NCBI RefSeq assembly: GCF_011008845.1
Contig: NZ_JAAIWM010000001.1
Location: 124,001-188,000, forward strand
Origin: Bacillus mesophilus
GTDB lineage: Bacteria > Bacillota > Bacilli > Bacillales > SA4
DNA length: 64,000 nt
Direction: 5' to 3'
The notes under the pieces are model-generated. The model was given only the letters and a program-made list of their open reading frames with translations, made no database searches and had not been told where the DNA came from. Below are positions 55,272-64,000 of this stretch, in pieces (positions within the stretch are counted from its first letter, which is position 1; each line of letters opens with the position of its first letter). Position numbers and translations under genes: made by a program.

Positions 55272-56633
55272 TTACACCTGCTTTCTTAAAGATGAGATAA
55301 AAAATCCGTCCGTCCCAAAGTGATGAGGAAGAATTTGAATTTGTGCTCCGTTATGTTCAGCATTGCCTCTAATCTTCTCTGGTAACCGCTCTACTAACAT
55401 AGAATCTCGCTCAAAATCAGGATGGCTTTCTAAAAATTTTATCACAACTTCATCGTTTTCTTCTTTATCCATTGTACATGTACTATATACCAGGGTTCCA
55501 CCCTTTTTCAGTAGTGGGGCAATTGCATCTAATATAGTAGATTGAATACCAGCCAAGCTGTGAATGTCACTCTCATTCTTCTGATATTTAATATCTGGTT
55601 TTCTTCTAATAACCCCTAGTCCAGAGCAAGGAGCATCAACTAAAATTCGATCAAAGGTTTCTGATTTATAAACCTCAGTGAGCTTTCTGCTGTCCATTAC
55701 TTTTGTTTCAACATTGGTTAAATGAAGACGATTTACTTGCTCATTTATAAGTTTAATCTTATGCTCATGTAAATCTACTGAAATGACCTTTCCGGTATTT
55801 CGGAGTAATTCAGCTATATGTGTGGACTTACCACCAGGAGCAGCACAGCTGTCTAAGATCATATCATCCTTCTCTGGACCAAGCGCTCTACCCACTAACA
55901 TAGAGCTTTCATCCTGAATGGTCAAAAGTCCATCCTGATAGGCAGCAGTGTTAGCAAAATTACCTCTTTCAATGATAAGCGCATCATCTGAAAGATTTCC
56001 AGTTCTTGTACTTACTCCTGCTTCTTCCATACTTTTCATTACTTCTTCAGCTGTTGTTACAGCAGTATTTATTCGTGCAGAAGAAATCGGCGGTAGTAAG
56101 GTTTCTTGACATAACTCTTTCGTTTCTTCCAAACCGTATTGTTTTACCCATCTCGAGATCAACCAGGATGGAAAACTCATCTCAATGGCTAGTCTTTCAA
56201 TTGGATCTTGTACCTCATCAAACGACCTAAAACCAGTCCTTTGAAGAGAACGCAAGACACCATTTACCATTGATCCAATCCCCTTATGACCTTTTCGCTT
56301 TGCAATTTCAACTGCTTCAAAAATGGCTGCTCGGTCAGGAACTCTATCTAAATATTTCATTTGATAGACAGTAATTCTTAGCAATATTTTAACCCAGTCC
56401 TCGAGCTTGTTCTGCTTCTTTAGATAAGGCTCTATGTAAAAATCTAGAGTAAGCTTTCTTTGTAAGGTTCCGTACACCATTTCTGTTAAAAGACCTGTAT
56501 CCTTGCTACTAACCTGATGCTGCTTAATAGCTTGATGTAGTAACAGGTTACTATAGGCTTGATTTTTCTCAATTTGTACTAATAAATCTATGGCGACTTC
56601 CCTAACATTTTTTGTTTTAGCTGTTGTTTTCAT
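55272..56633 (-). CDS. rsmB: 16S rRNA (cytosine967-C5)-methyltransferase RsmB
   Basis: RsmB methylates C967 of 16S rRNA. An N-terminal NusB-like RNA-binding domain (about 10-140) precedes the SAM-binding Rossmann fold ([17 protein letters not shown]). Active-site motifs are [10 protein letters not shown] and VYSTCTM. Of the ATGs at 56639 and 56633 the second has a better distance from TTAGGAGATG, giving 453 residues. It overlaps the 3' end of fmt by about 17 nt. Confidence 0.96.
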   Translation of the reverse strand: MKTTAKTKNVREVAIDLLVQIEKNQAYSNLLLHQAIKQHQVSSKDTGLLTEMVYGTLQRKLTLDFYIEPYLKKQNKLEDWVKILLRITVYQMKYLDRVPDRAAIFEAVEIAKRKGHKGIGSMVNGVLRSLQRTGFRSFDEVQDPIERLAIEMSFPSWLISRWVKQYGLEETKELCQETLLPPISSARINTAVTTAEEVMKSMEEAGVSTRTGNLSDDALIIERGNFANTAAYQDGLLTIQDESSMLVGRALGPEKDDMILDSCAAPGGKSTHIAELLRNTGKVISVDLHEHKIKLINEQVNRLHLTNVETKVMDSRKLTEVYKSETFDRILVDAPCSGLGVIRRKPDIKYQKNESDIHSLAGIQSTILDAIAPLLKKGGTLVYSTCTMDKEENDEVVIKFLESHPDFERDSMLVERLPEKIRGNAEHNGAQIQILPHHFGTDGFFISSLRKQV

Positions 56634-57579
56634 GTTCATCTCCTAACAGGATACCTGCTGTTAAGCTAGCCCCTGCTCCACGTAGAAATTGTTCTCCACT
56701 CATTCTCGTTTTTCCAGAAGGCTGTAATTCTGTTATCTTTATCGCTATATCGTTTCCAGTTGCGACAACAATTCCATCGTCGTCAATCCGGATCACCTCA
56801 CCAGGTTTTCCTTCTGATGGTGCAATAAGTTTTTCTCCCCACCATACCTTTAAAACCTGACCATCTAAATGTGTATAAGCAACAGGCCACGGATGTAATC
56901 CACGAATATGGTTATAAATAACTTCACCTTTATGCTCCCAATTAATGCGTTCCTGCTCTCTTTTAATATTAAAAGCAAAGGTAGCTTCCTCTTCATTTTG
57001 TTGAATTGGATTAATAGTACCTTTAATTAGTTCAGGAATGGTATTAGCTAATAGTTCAGCACCTGCAATACTTAATTTATCATGCAATGTTCCCACATGA
57101 TCTGTCTCGGAAATGTCTACTTCAACCTTTGATAAGATATCGCCGGCATCAAGTTTTTCTACCATATACATGATGGTTACACCCGTCTTTTTCTTCCCTT
57201 GGATAATTGAATAATGAATGGGAGCACCACCACGGAGTTCCGGCAATAAAGATGCATGAACATTAATACAGCCTAATCGAGGGGCTTCTAACAAAGCCTT
57301 AGGCAAAATTTGTCCAAAGGCTGCTGTTACAATCAAATCGGCACCCCAATTAATCACTTGTTCGTACTGTGATTGTTCTCTAATTTTCTCAGGTTGAAAC
57401 ACTGGTATATTATGCTTTAGAGCTTCTACTTTTACTGGGGGCGGTGTTAATTCTCGTTTTCTACCTTTTGGACGATCTGGTTGTGTTACCACTCCAATAA
57501 CTTGATGTCCTTCTTCAATTATCCTTTGTAATACTGGAACTGAGAAATCAGGTGTCCCCATAAATACTATTTTCAGCAT
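56617..57579 (-). CDS. fmt: Methionyl-tRNA formyltransferase
   Basis: Fmt formylates initiator Met-tRNA. The N-terminal GART domain has [12 protein letters not shown], and the catalytic [15 protein letters not shown] (Asn, His) lies near residues 105-120 with LDAGDIL further on. A C-terminal oligosaccharide-binding-like domain follows. Length is 320. SD AAGGAGGGCTTAG. It is 12 nt after def, a common pairing. Confidence 0.98.
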   Translation of the reverse strand: MLKIVFMGTPDFSVPVLQRIIEEGHQVIGVVTQPDRPKGRKRELTPPPVKVEALKHNIPVFQPEKIREQSQYEQVINWGADLIVTAAFGQILPKALLEAPRLGCINVHASLLPELRGGAPIHYSIIQGKKKTGVTIMYMVEKLDAGDILSKVEVDISETDHVGTLHDKLSIAGAELLANTIPELIKGTINPIQQNEEEATFAFNIKREQERINWEHKGEVIYNHIRGLHPWPVAYTHLDGQVLKVWWGEKLIAPSEGKPGEVIRIDDDGIVVATGNDIAIKITELQPSGKTRMSGEQFLRGAGASLTAGILLGDEHENNS

Positions 57580-57591
57580 CTAAGCCCTCCT

Positions 57592-58056
57592 TTATAACGT
57601 TTCTTCATTATATAAACTTAACGCTTTGGAGGGAAATAAGATTCCCTCTAGATGATCGATTTCATGTAAGATTACTCGTGCAAAATAATCCTCTGCTTGA
57701 AGTGTGAAATACTTCCCAAAACGATCCTGTGCACGTACTTTTATTCTACTAGGTCGCTCCACTTCACCAAAAAGGCCCGGAAAACTTAAGCAGCCTTCTG
57801 GACCAACTTGACTTCCTGTTTGTTCAAGTATAACGGGATTTATGAGGGCGATGATCTTGCCTTCATCATCCTCTACAATGGCAATTTGTTGCTCAATTCC
57901 GACTTGTGGAGCTGCTAAGCCAACTCCATCTGCTTCTATCATCGTCTTTTTCATATCACTTAATAACTTTCTTAGTACTTTATCAAAAATCCTAACCTGA
58001 TTACAACGCCTTTGAAGAATTGCATTTGGATAGGTTAGAATGGTTAATTTGTCCAT
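57592..58056 (-). CDS. def: Peptide deformylase
   Basis: Def removes the formyl group from new proteins. The Fe/Zn ligands are Cys89 in EGCLSFPG and His131/His135 in HEIDH with catalytic Glu132. The GVGLAAPQVG motif is at 44-53. At 154 residues it is of the type seen in B. subtilis DefA. SD GAGGTAGCAACC. It lies between priA and fmt. Confidence 0.98.
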   Translation of the reverse strand: MDKLTILTYPNAILQRRCNQVRIFDKVLRKLLSDMKKTMIEADGVGLAAPQVGIEQQIAIVEDDEGKIIALINPVILEQTGSQVGPEGCLSFPGLFGEVERPSRIKVRAQDRFGKYFTLQAEDYFARVILHEIDHLEGILFPSKALSLYNEETL

Positions 58057-58071
58057 GGTTGCTACCTCATT

Positions 58072-60489
58072 CTACATAATCATATATGGGTTCATATCAA
58101 TCGTGATTTGAAGTTCCTGTTGCATTTCTTTCTGATAATGATCCATTAAATCCTTCAAATAGGATCTAAGCTGCGGTTCATCCTTGTATTTTATCATGCA
58201 TTGATATCGATATCTATTTTTAATCCGAGGTATGGGAGATGCAGCAGGTCCAAGGACTATTGTTTGACTTGAAAGATTTGATCGTAAATAGGTTGATATC
58301 TTTTCTGTAACAGCTACTACCTTAGTAATTTCAGGATGACTTACTGTAATCAATGTAACATAAAAGAATGGTGGGTATTGATGCAGTTTCCTAATCCCCA
58401 TTTCTCTTAAGTAAAAATCCTGATAATTATGTTGACTAGCAAGCTCGACACTATAATGCTCTGGTGTGTAGGTTTGAATAACTACTTCACCAGGAAGTTC
58501 ATGACGACCTGCTCTCCCACTAACCTGAGTTAATAGCTGAAAGGTCTTTTCACTAGACCTAAAATCTGGAAGATGAAGCATAGTATCCGCAGTCAGCACT
58601 CCGACTAAAGTAACTCTAGGAAAGTCTAACCCTTTCGCAATCATCTGTGTTCCTAGTAAAATATCGGCTTTTCCCTCACCAAAAGCTGTTAATAGCTTTT
58701 CATGAGATCCTTTTCTACTAGTTGTATCCACGTCCATTCTAATAATACGTGCCTCAGGTAAGAGTTTTCCGATTTCTTCCTCTACCTTTTGAGTGCCGGT
58801 TCCGAAAAAACGAATATGATCACTTTGGCATGAAGGACATTGTTTTACAACTGGTTCTTCATAGCCACAATAATGACATTTTACTAACTGTTGAGATCGG
58901 TGATAGGTAAGGGAAATATCACACTCGGGACAAGTAACAACAAACCCGCAATCCCTACACATTATAAAAGTAGAATAGCCTCGACGATTTAAAAACAATA
59001 CAGTCTGCTCTTTCTTCTCTAAGCGATCCTGTAATTTTTCAAATAAGAGCGAAGAGAACATGGATCGGTTTCCTTCTCTTAATTCTTCTCTCATATCAAC
59101 AATATCGACTGCCGGCATTCCCTTATCATGCATGCGCTTTGATAAAGGTAGTAGCTCATACAAACCTTTCTTCGCTCTGGCGAAGGTTTCTAAAGTTGGT
59201 GTCGCACTTCCTAACACAACGGGACACTGATGAAAACTACCTCGGTATATCGCTACATCTCTTGCATGATATCTTGGGTTTTCTTCCTGCTTATAGCTTG
59301 ACTCATGCTCTTCGTCGATAATAATGATTCCTAAGTTTTCAAATGGAGCAAACACAGCAGATCTAGCACCAACAACCACATTAACTTCTTTGCGGTAAAT
59401 CTTCCGCCATTCATCGTATTTCTCACCAATAGAAAGTCCACTATGTAATACAGCCACACTTGAACCAAATCTCCCCTTAAATCGTTCAACCATTTGAGGT
59501 GTTAATGAAATTTCAGGAACTAGTACAATCGCTTGCTGGCCCTTTTTTAACACTTCTTCAATAGATTGAAGATAAACCTCTGTTTTTCCACTTCCAGTAA
59601 CACCGTATAATAAATAGGTTTGATGTTGATTATGTTCAATAGAATGTAAGATCGGAATAATAGCGTTTGATTGTTCCTCAGTTAAGGGTAATGGTTGCGT
59701 CCTTTTGAATTCTCGATTAGCATGAGGATCACGATAAATTTCCTTATCTTTTTCGGTTAGAATCCCCTTTTCGATTAGAGCTTTAATCGGCGAATCAGTC
59801 GTGGATAATTCATTTTTAAGAGTAATTCGTGGCACTTCTTTAATCTGTTTATCTAGAAAAAATTCAATCACTTCTTTCTGACGTGCAGCTTGAGAAGACA
59901 TGGTATCTAGTAATGTTCTAGCCTCTTCATTAGTAGAATTAAAGAATAAGACCTTATGTGTTTTTTTCTTACCTCTCGCTTTTACTACATAATTAACCTC
60001 AACATTGCCGTTACCTATTTCCTTCTGAATAGATTTCATAAGCCCTGGTTCATTCTCAATATTCCCCCATGAAACCGTTAGACTCTGTTGAAATAATTTT
60101 TGTAAGGTAACTGGCATAAATGAAAGTTGTTCAGGCTTAATTAATTCTACTTCTTTTTCATATTTTGCTTTCAATGCTGCAGGGAGCATGGCCTGAAAGG
60201 ATGAAATTTGATAGCTCAGTGTTTGTTCTGTAACCCACTTTCCTAATTGTAGGAGCTCCTCATTTAGAATAGGCTCAATATCTAGTAACTGAGTAATTGC
60301 TTTCAGTTTCTCAACGTTTGAGCTAGATTCTACACCTACAACAAACCCCTGAAGACTCCTAGGACCAAAAGGCACGATCACTCGCACACCAGGTTGAACA
60401 AGTCCGTAATAATCTTCTGGGATCAGATAATCAAATGCGCGATCCGTTTGTCTAGCTGGAACATCAACAATTACCTTTGCAATATTCAT
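58072..60489 (-). CDS. priA: Primosomal protein N' (helicase PriA)
   Basis: PriA restarts replication at stalled forks. N-terminal DNA-binding domains (about 1-200) precede a superfamily 2 helicase with LLYGVTGSGKTEVY, IIIDEEHESSYK and GSATPTLE. Two zinc-binding clusters (CRDCGFVVTCPECD and CHYCGYEEPVVKQCPSC) sit inside the helicase core. The longest ORF adds 5 codons, but GGAGAGAAAAGCA fits the ATG at 60489, giving 805 residues. It overlaps coaBC by 4 nt (ATGA). Confidence 0.97.
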   Translation of the reverse strand: MNIAKVIVDVPARQTDRAFDYLIPEDYYGLVQPGVRVIVPFGPRSLQGFVVGVESSSNVEKLKAITQLLDIEPILNEELLQLGKWVTEQTLSYQISSFQAMLPAALKAKYEKEVELIKPEQLSFMPVTLQKLFQQSLTVSWGNIENEPGLMKSIQKEIGNGNVEVNYVVKARGKKKTHKVLFFNSTNEEARTLLDTMSSQAARQKEVIEFFLDKQIKEVPRITLKNELSTTDSPIKALIEKGILTEKDKEIYRDPHANREFKRTQPLPLTEEQSNAIIPILHSIEHNQHQTYLLYGVTGSGKTEVYLQSIEEVLKKGQQAIVLVPEISLTPQMVERFKGRFGSSVAVLHSGLSIGEKYDEWRKIYRKEVNVVVGARSAVFAPFENLGIIIIDEEHESSYKQEENPRYHARDVAIYRGSFHQCPVVLGSATPTLETFARAKKGLYELLPLSKRMHDKGMPAVDIVDMREELREGNRSMFSSLLFEKLQDRLEKKEQTVLFLNRRGYSTFIMCRDCGFVVTCPECDISLTYHRSQQLVKCHYCGYEEPVVKQCPSCQSDHIRFFGTGTQKVEEEIGKLLPEARIIRMDVDTTSRKGSHEKLLTAFGEGKADILLGTQMIAKGLDFPRVTLVGVLTADTMLHLPDFRSSEKTFQLLTQVSGRAGRHELPGEVVIQTYTPEHYSVELASQHNYQDFYLREMGIRKLHQYPPFFYVTLITVSHPEITKVVAVTEKISTYLRSNLSSQTIVLGPAASPIPRIKNRYRYQCMIKYKDEPQLRSYLKDLMDHYQKEMQQELQITIDMNPYMIM

Positions 60490-61685
60490 TGCTTTTCTCT
60501 CCAAAGTTTTTCAACTTTTTCTAATAAGGCTTGTGCTACCTCTTGTTTAGATAGCATGGGCAGCTCCATAATTGATTCATCTTTTCCATAGATGGTAACA
60601 ATATTGGTATCACTTTGAAAACCAGCACCTTCTTGGTTAACATTATTAGCTACAACCAGGTCTAGATTCTTGGCATGAAGCTTTTTCTTCGCATACTCCT
60701 CAATGTGGTCAGTCTCTGCTGCGAAGCCCACTAACAACTTGTCCTCTTTTATTGAACCAAGAGTTTTAAGAATATCTGTTGTTCTTTCAAATTCAATGGT
60801 TAACGTCCCATCCTGTTTCTTCATCTTATGATTAGCAGACTGAATCGGACGATAATCTGCTACTGCTGCAGATTTAATCACAATATCGGAGCCTGGAAAA
60901 TAGTCCATCACCTTTTGATACATTTGTTCTGCAGATTCAACTCTTTCCAGCTTTATATTCGATGTGGTGGTTAAATGTGTGGGTCCAGTAACCAAGGTCA
61001 CCTTTGCCCCTAGTTTAGCAGCTTGTTCTGCAATAGCAAAACCCATCTTTCCAGATGATGAGTTCGAAAAGAACCTCACTGGATCCAACTTTTCCCTCGT
61101 CGGTCCCGCAGTAACAAGTATGGATAAATCTTTTAAGGGTTGAAATGGTACTGTAAAATAGTCAACTACCAGGCTCGTAATCGTTTCTGGTTCTTCTAAT
61201 CTACCTTTCCCCACATAACCACATGCTAAATAGCCTTCTGAAGGCTCAACAAAACGATAACCATCTTTAAATAAAACCTCTATATTACGTTTAACTGCTG
61301 GGTTTTCATACATATGTACATTCATAGCGGGAGCAATCCAAACTGGTGCTTTTGTTGCAGCAATTGTTGTCGTGAGCATATCATCGACAATTCCATTTGC
61401 TAACTTACCAATAATATTAGCAGTAGCAGGAGCAACTACAATCAAATCCGCCCAATCAGCTAAGTCAATATGAGCAATTACACTTGCCTCTTTTTCATCA
61501 AAAGTATCGGTAAATACAGGATTACGTGATAAAGCCTGAAACGTTAATGGTGTGACAAATTCTGTTGCCGATTCAGTCATAATAACTTTTACTTGAAATC
61601 CTGCTTGAACTAGCTTACTAGTAAGAGCAGCAGCTTTATAAACAGCAATGCCTCCACTTACGCATAGTAAAATATTCTTATTCAT
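60486..61685 (-). CDS. coaBC: Bifunctional CoaBC (phosphopantothenoylcysteine synthetase/decarboxylase)
   Basis: CoaBC makes 4'-phosphopantetheine for CoA synthesis. The N-terminal CoaC flavoprotein half (about 1-185) has LLCVSGGIAVYKA, APAMNVHMYENP and ACGYVGKGRLEEP (catalytic Cys). The C-terminal CoaB half (ILVTAGPTREKLDPVRF onward) binds CTP. The longest ORF enters the neighbouring repeat; the ATG at 61685, after AAAGGGGGATC, gives 399 residues. Confidence 0.96.
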   Translation of the reverse strand: MNKNILLCVSGGIAVYKAAALTSKLVQAGFQVKVIMTESATEFVTPLTFQALSRNPVFTDTFDEKEASVIAHIDLADWADLIVVAPATANIIGKLANGIVDDMLTTTIAATKAPVWIAPAMNVHMYENPAVKRNIEVLFKDGYRFVEPSEGYLACGYVGKGRLEEPETITSLVVDYFTVPFQPLKDLSILVTAGPTREKLDPVRFFSNSSSGKMGFAIAEQAAKLGAKVTLVTGPTHLTTTSNIKLERVESAEQMYQKVMDYFPGSDIVIKSAAVADYRPIQSANHKMKKQDGTLTIEFERTTDILKTLGSIKEDKLLVGFAAETDHIEEYAKKKLHAKNLDLVVANNVNQEGAGFQSDTNIVTIYGKDESIMELPMLSKQEVAQALLEKVEKLWREKQ

Positions 61686-61703
61686 TGCAAATGATCCCCC
61701 TTT

Positions 61704-61830
61704 TAAGAAAAGCTGAAGTGCCTCGTCCAGCTCTGACAAGCAAATGTTCCTGACAGAATAAAAGGTGCTTTTCCCTTTTCTTCTGTCAGGGTTATTTGAC
61801 TCGAAGAGCTAGGCACTGAAGCTAGACAAT
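61704..61830. repeat. Dispersed palindromic repeat, copy B
   Basis: Begins AAGAAAAGCTGAAGTGCC and ends GGCACTGAAGCTAGAC. Core GACAAGCAAATGTTCCTG at 61735..61752. A central stem pairs CCTGACAGAA with TTCTGTCAGG (61749..61792). It lies directly in front of coaBC. Confidence 0.85.
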
Positions 61831-61983
61831 AGAAAAGCGCAAGCGCCATTAATGGATGACAGGCTAAAAGCGCAACGTCCTGTTGCAACTCCTGCCTGAC
61901 CTGCATCCTGCAGGCCTCTGACAAGCAAATGTTCCTGGAAGAATAAAACCCTTTTATTCTTTCAGGGTTATTTGACTTGGCTT
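61831..61983. repeat. Dispersed palindromic repeat, copy C
   Basis: Begins GAAAAGCGCAAGCGCC, the same as copy A. It holds an extra 60-nt segment before the core (61920..61937) and a stem of AAGAATAAAA/TTTTATTCTT. The end near GGGTTATTTGACT matches copy B. It sits head-to-tail with copy B. Confidence 0.8.
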
Positions 61984-62019
61984 TACCATTATTGTAAAAA
62001 GTTTATCTTTCTCTATCTT

Positions 62020-62050
62020 AAAAAAATAACAACCTACTGCTAGGTTGTTA
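62020..62050 (-). terminator. Terminator overlapping the rpoZ stop codon
   Basis: TAACAACCTA (62027..62036) and TAGGTTGTTA (62041..62050) with a 4-nt loop, followed on the minus strand by TTTTTTT. The rpoZ TAA at 62048..62050 is the first part of the stem. It ends the upstream unit before coaBC. Confidence 0.88.
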
Positions 62051-62284
62051 TCGTAAGAATTCTTGTGTTTCTTCTTCTATAGTCTTAGCTTGATGAGCTT
62101 TTGCGCCTAACACTCCAGCCGAAATCTCTTCTAACGCTTTCCCCACATATTTATGAGAAACTGTTTTATCTAGTAATAAAGCATGCTTATCTTGTAGATT
62201 TCTTGCTCTCTTAGCTGCAACTGTTACCAATTTGTATTTTGAATCAACCTTGTTCATTAACGTATCAATAGATGGATATAACAT
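62048..62284 (-). CDS. rpoZ: DNA-directed RNA polymerase subunit omega
   Basis: Omega assists RNA polymerase assembly. The protein has 78 residues. It starts [20 protein letters not shown] and has the conserved VAAKRARNL and [15 protein letters not shown]. The C-terminal tail ([17 protein letters not shown]) is a little longer than in B. subtilis. It lies 3 nt after gmk. Confidence 0.96.
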   Translation of the reverse strand: MLYPSIDTLMNKVDSKYKLVTVAAKRARNLQDKHALLLDKTVSHKYVGKALEEISAGVLGAKAHQAKTIEEETQEFLR

Positions 62285-62287
62285 ATA

Positions 62288-62905
<618 letters not shown>

Positions 62906-62915
62906 TTAAATGTAC

Positions 62916-63179
62916 CTACCCTTCATCAGATAAATCTTCTTTATTTACAAATCGCTGTGCAACAGTTTCCGGTTGCACCGCAGATAATATAATATGTTCA
63001 CTGTCTGTGATAATAACCGCGCGGGTACGTCTCCCATATGTAGCATCAATCAGCATACTTCTGTCACGTGCTTCCTGAATGGTTCTCTTAATTGGTGCAG
63101 ATTCAGGACTAACAATCGCAATGATTCGATTAGCTGAAACGATGTTTCCAAAACCTATGTTAATTAACTTTATACTCAT
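62916..63179 (-). CDS. remA: Extracellular matrix regulator RemA (YlzA)
   Basis: RemA is a small DNA-binding activator of biofilm matrix genes in B. subtilis. It has 87 residues with [20 protein letters not shown] and [23 protein letters not shown]. The family forms ring-like oligomers. The ATG follows TTAGGAGGAAGAA. Conserved upstream of gmk. Confidence 0.96.
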   Translation of the reverse strand: MSIKLINIGFGNIVSANRIIAIVSPESAPIKRTIQEARDRSMLIDATYGRRTRAVIITDSEHIILSAVQPETVAQRFVNKEDLSDEG

Positions 63180-63238
63180 TTCTTCCTCCTAAAGTCACAA
63201 ATCTATTCTAACCTTGTTTTTTAAGGATTATAAGCATC

Positions 63239-64000
63239 TTATTCAATGTTTTGCACCTGTTCTTTAATCTTTTCGAGCTTCGTCTTCATATTGACAACAT
63301 GCTCAGCTATGGTAACATCATTCGCTTTTGAACCAATTGTGTTAATTTCACGGTTTAATTCTTGAACTAGAAAGTCAAGCTTTCTACCGATCACTTGCTC
63401 TTCTCCGTCAATCGTTTTATAAAATTGAGAGATATGACTATTGATTCTTGTCACTTCCTCATTTATATCTACTTTATCAGCTAAAATAGCCACTTCATTC
63501 AAGAGCCTTGCCTCATCAATAAAACCATCTGAAAACTCAGCCATTTTCTTTTGAAGTCGATCTCTATATTGAAGCACAACCTTTGGTGAAAGCTTTTCCA
63601 CTGCTTGAGTACTAATTTGAATATACTCAAGATTTCTTATAATATCTTGTAATAATCCTTTTCCTTCTTCTCGTCTCATTTCCATTAATTGAAGAACAGC
63701 TTTTTCTACAATCTGTAACAGATCCTGTTCTAGCTGTTGATTAGTCATTTCTTTTTCAACAATGGTTGTAAACTCTGGATGTTGGAATAAATCTTCTAGT
63801 TTGATTTCTCCTCCTAGAAGGTCGAACCTTTGCTTTGCCTCTTGTAATGCCTGATAATATTGTTCTACCAACTCCCACTGTATCTGAACTTCTTTGGAGC
63901 TGAGAGTACTTCCATCAATACTAATAAAAACCTCGACACGCCCTCGTTGTATGTATGTAAGAATTAATTTCTTTATCTTTTCTTCAACAAGCATCATTTG
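63239..64000 (-). CDS. yloC: YicC/YloC family endoribonuclease, C-terminal part (cut by window edge)
   Basis: About 254 codons are present, open to the right window edge. The N-terminal residues (VSMTGYGRG in the family) are missing. The visible segment begins within the conserved VEEKIKKLILTYIQRGRVEVFI. A coiled middle and the YicC C-terminal domain (VNMKTKLEKIKEQVQNIE) follow. E. coli YicC is a single-strand endoribonuclease. It lies upstream of remA-gmk, as in B. subtilis. Confidence 0.95.
   Translation of the reverse strand, partial: QMMLVEEKIKKLILTYIQRGRVEVFISIDGSTLSSKEVQIQWELVEQYYQALQEAKQRFDLLGGEIKLEDLFQHPEFTTIVEKEMTNQQLEQDLLQIVEKAVLQLMEMRREEGKGLLQDIIRNLEYIQISTQAVEKLSPKVVLQYRDRLQKKMAEFSDGFIDEARLLNEVAILADKVDINEEVTRINSHISQFYKTIDGEEQVIGRKLDFLVQELNREINTIGSKANDVTIAEHVVNMKTKLEKIKEQVQNIE

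Larger units (their letters stand above)
61686..62019. other. Repeat-filled gap between rpoZ and coaBC
   Basis: This 330-nt gap contains the two dispersed-repeat copies B and C and the T-run of the rpoZ terminator, with an AT-rich segment between. The 73-codon ORF at 61703..61924 lies entirely in the repeats and has no convincing SD, so I do not call it. No other gene is seen. Confidence 0.7.

Noticed and set aside
61703..61924. 73-residue minus-strand ORF upstream of coaBC
   Set aside because: It is wholly within dispersed repeats; the tail GTFACQSWTRHFSFS is similar to the false fapR extension, showing it is repeat-derived.

Overview
This is a contiguous piece of a low-GC, spore-forming Bacillaceae chromosome. 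Gene content and order closely follow the yloC to fla/che segment known from Bacillus subtilis. Nearly every gene reads right to left; the only convincing plus-strand gene is rpmB (48601..48789). The 26-codon spoVM gene (48997..49077) and the tandem flagellar genes point to a motile endospore former. I found no prophage, insertion sequence, CRISPR array, rRNA or tRNA. In the order of transcription (right to left):

(1) 64000-49176: yloC (cut by the edge), remA, gmk, rpoZ, coaBC, priA, def, fmt, rsmB, rlmN, prpC, prkC, rsgA, rpe, thiN. These are housekeeping genes for nucleotide and cofactor supply, replication restart, N-terminal formylation and deformylation, rRNA modification, and the PrkC/PrpC kinase-phosphatase pair. 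(2) 49077-46200: spoVM, divergent rpmB, yloU and fakA. (3) 46105-42488: sdaAB, sdaAA, recG. (4) 42320-37786: fapR, plsX, fabD, fabG, acpP, rnc, a FapR-controlled phospholipid and fatty-acid regulon with a clear operator and promoter. (5) 37457-30310: smc, ftsY, ylxM, ffh, rpsP, khpA, i.e. chromosome condensation and the SRP pathway. (6) 30114-23479: ylqD, rimM, trmD, rplS (with an L19-type leader), lepB, ylqF, rnhB, ylqG, ylqH. (7) 23300-12656: sucCD, dprA, topA, trmFO, xerC, hslVU, codY. (8) 12251-1: the start of the large flagellar operon, flgB flgC fliE fliF fliG fliH fliI fliJ ylxF fliK flgD, a TIGR02530-type gene, flgE swrD fliL fliM fliY (cut by the edge).

Many genes overlap or abut, often as TAATG or ATGA. 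Several longest-ORF starts were moved to starts with a proper Shine-Dalgarno (SD) sequence: fliM, fliH, fliF, topA, lepB, rpsP, rnc, fabD, fapR, recG, sdaAB, rsgA, rsmB, priA and coaBC.

I see no undescribed multi-gene system. The points most worth a second look are: a stable hairpin between the SD and the start codon of swrD; a 16-bp hairpin that overlaps the -35 of the fapR promoter; a dispersed palindromic repeat with three copies of an 18-nt core; terminators whose stems contain the stop codon of rpe, ylqH and rpoZ; paired AGGTACCT palindromes at the sucC promoter; and a FliK-like/FlhB-like gene pair (ylqG-ylqH) outside the flagellar operon.
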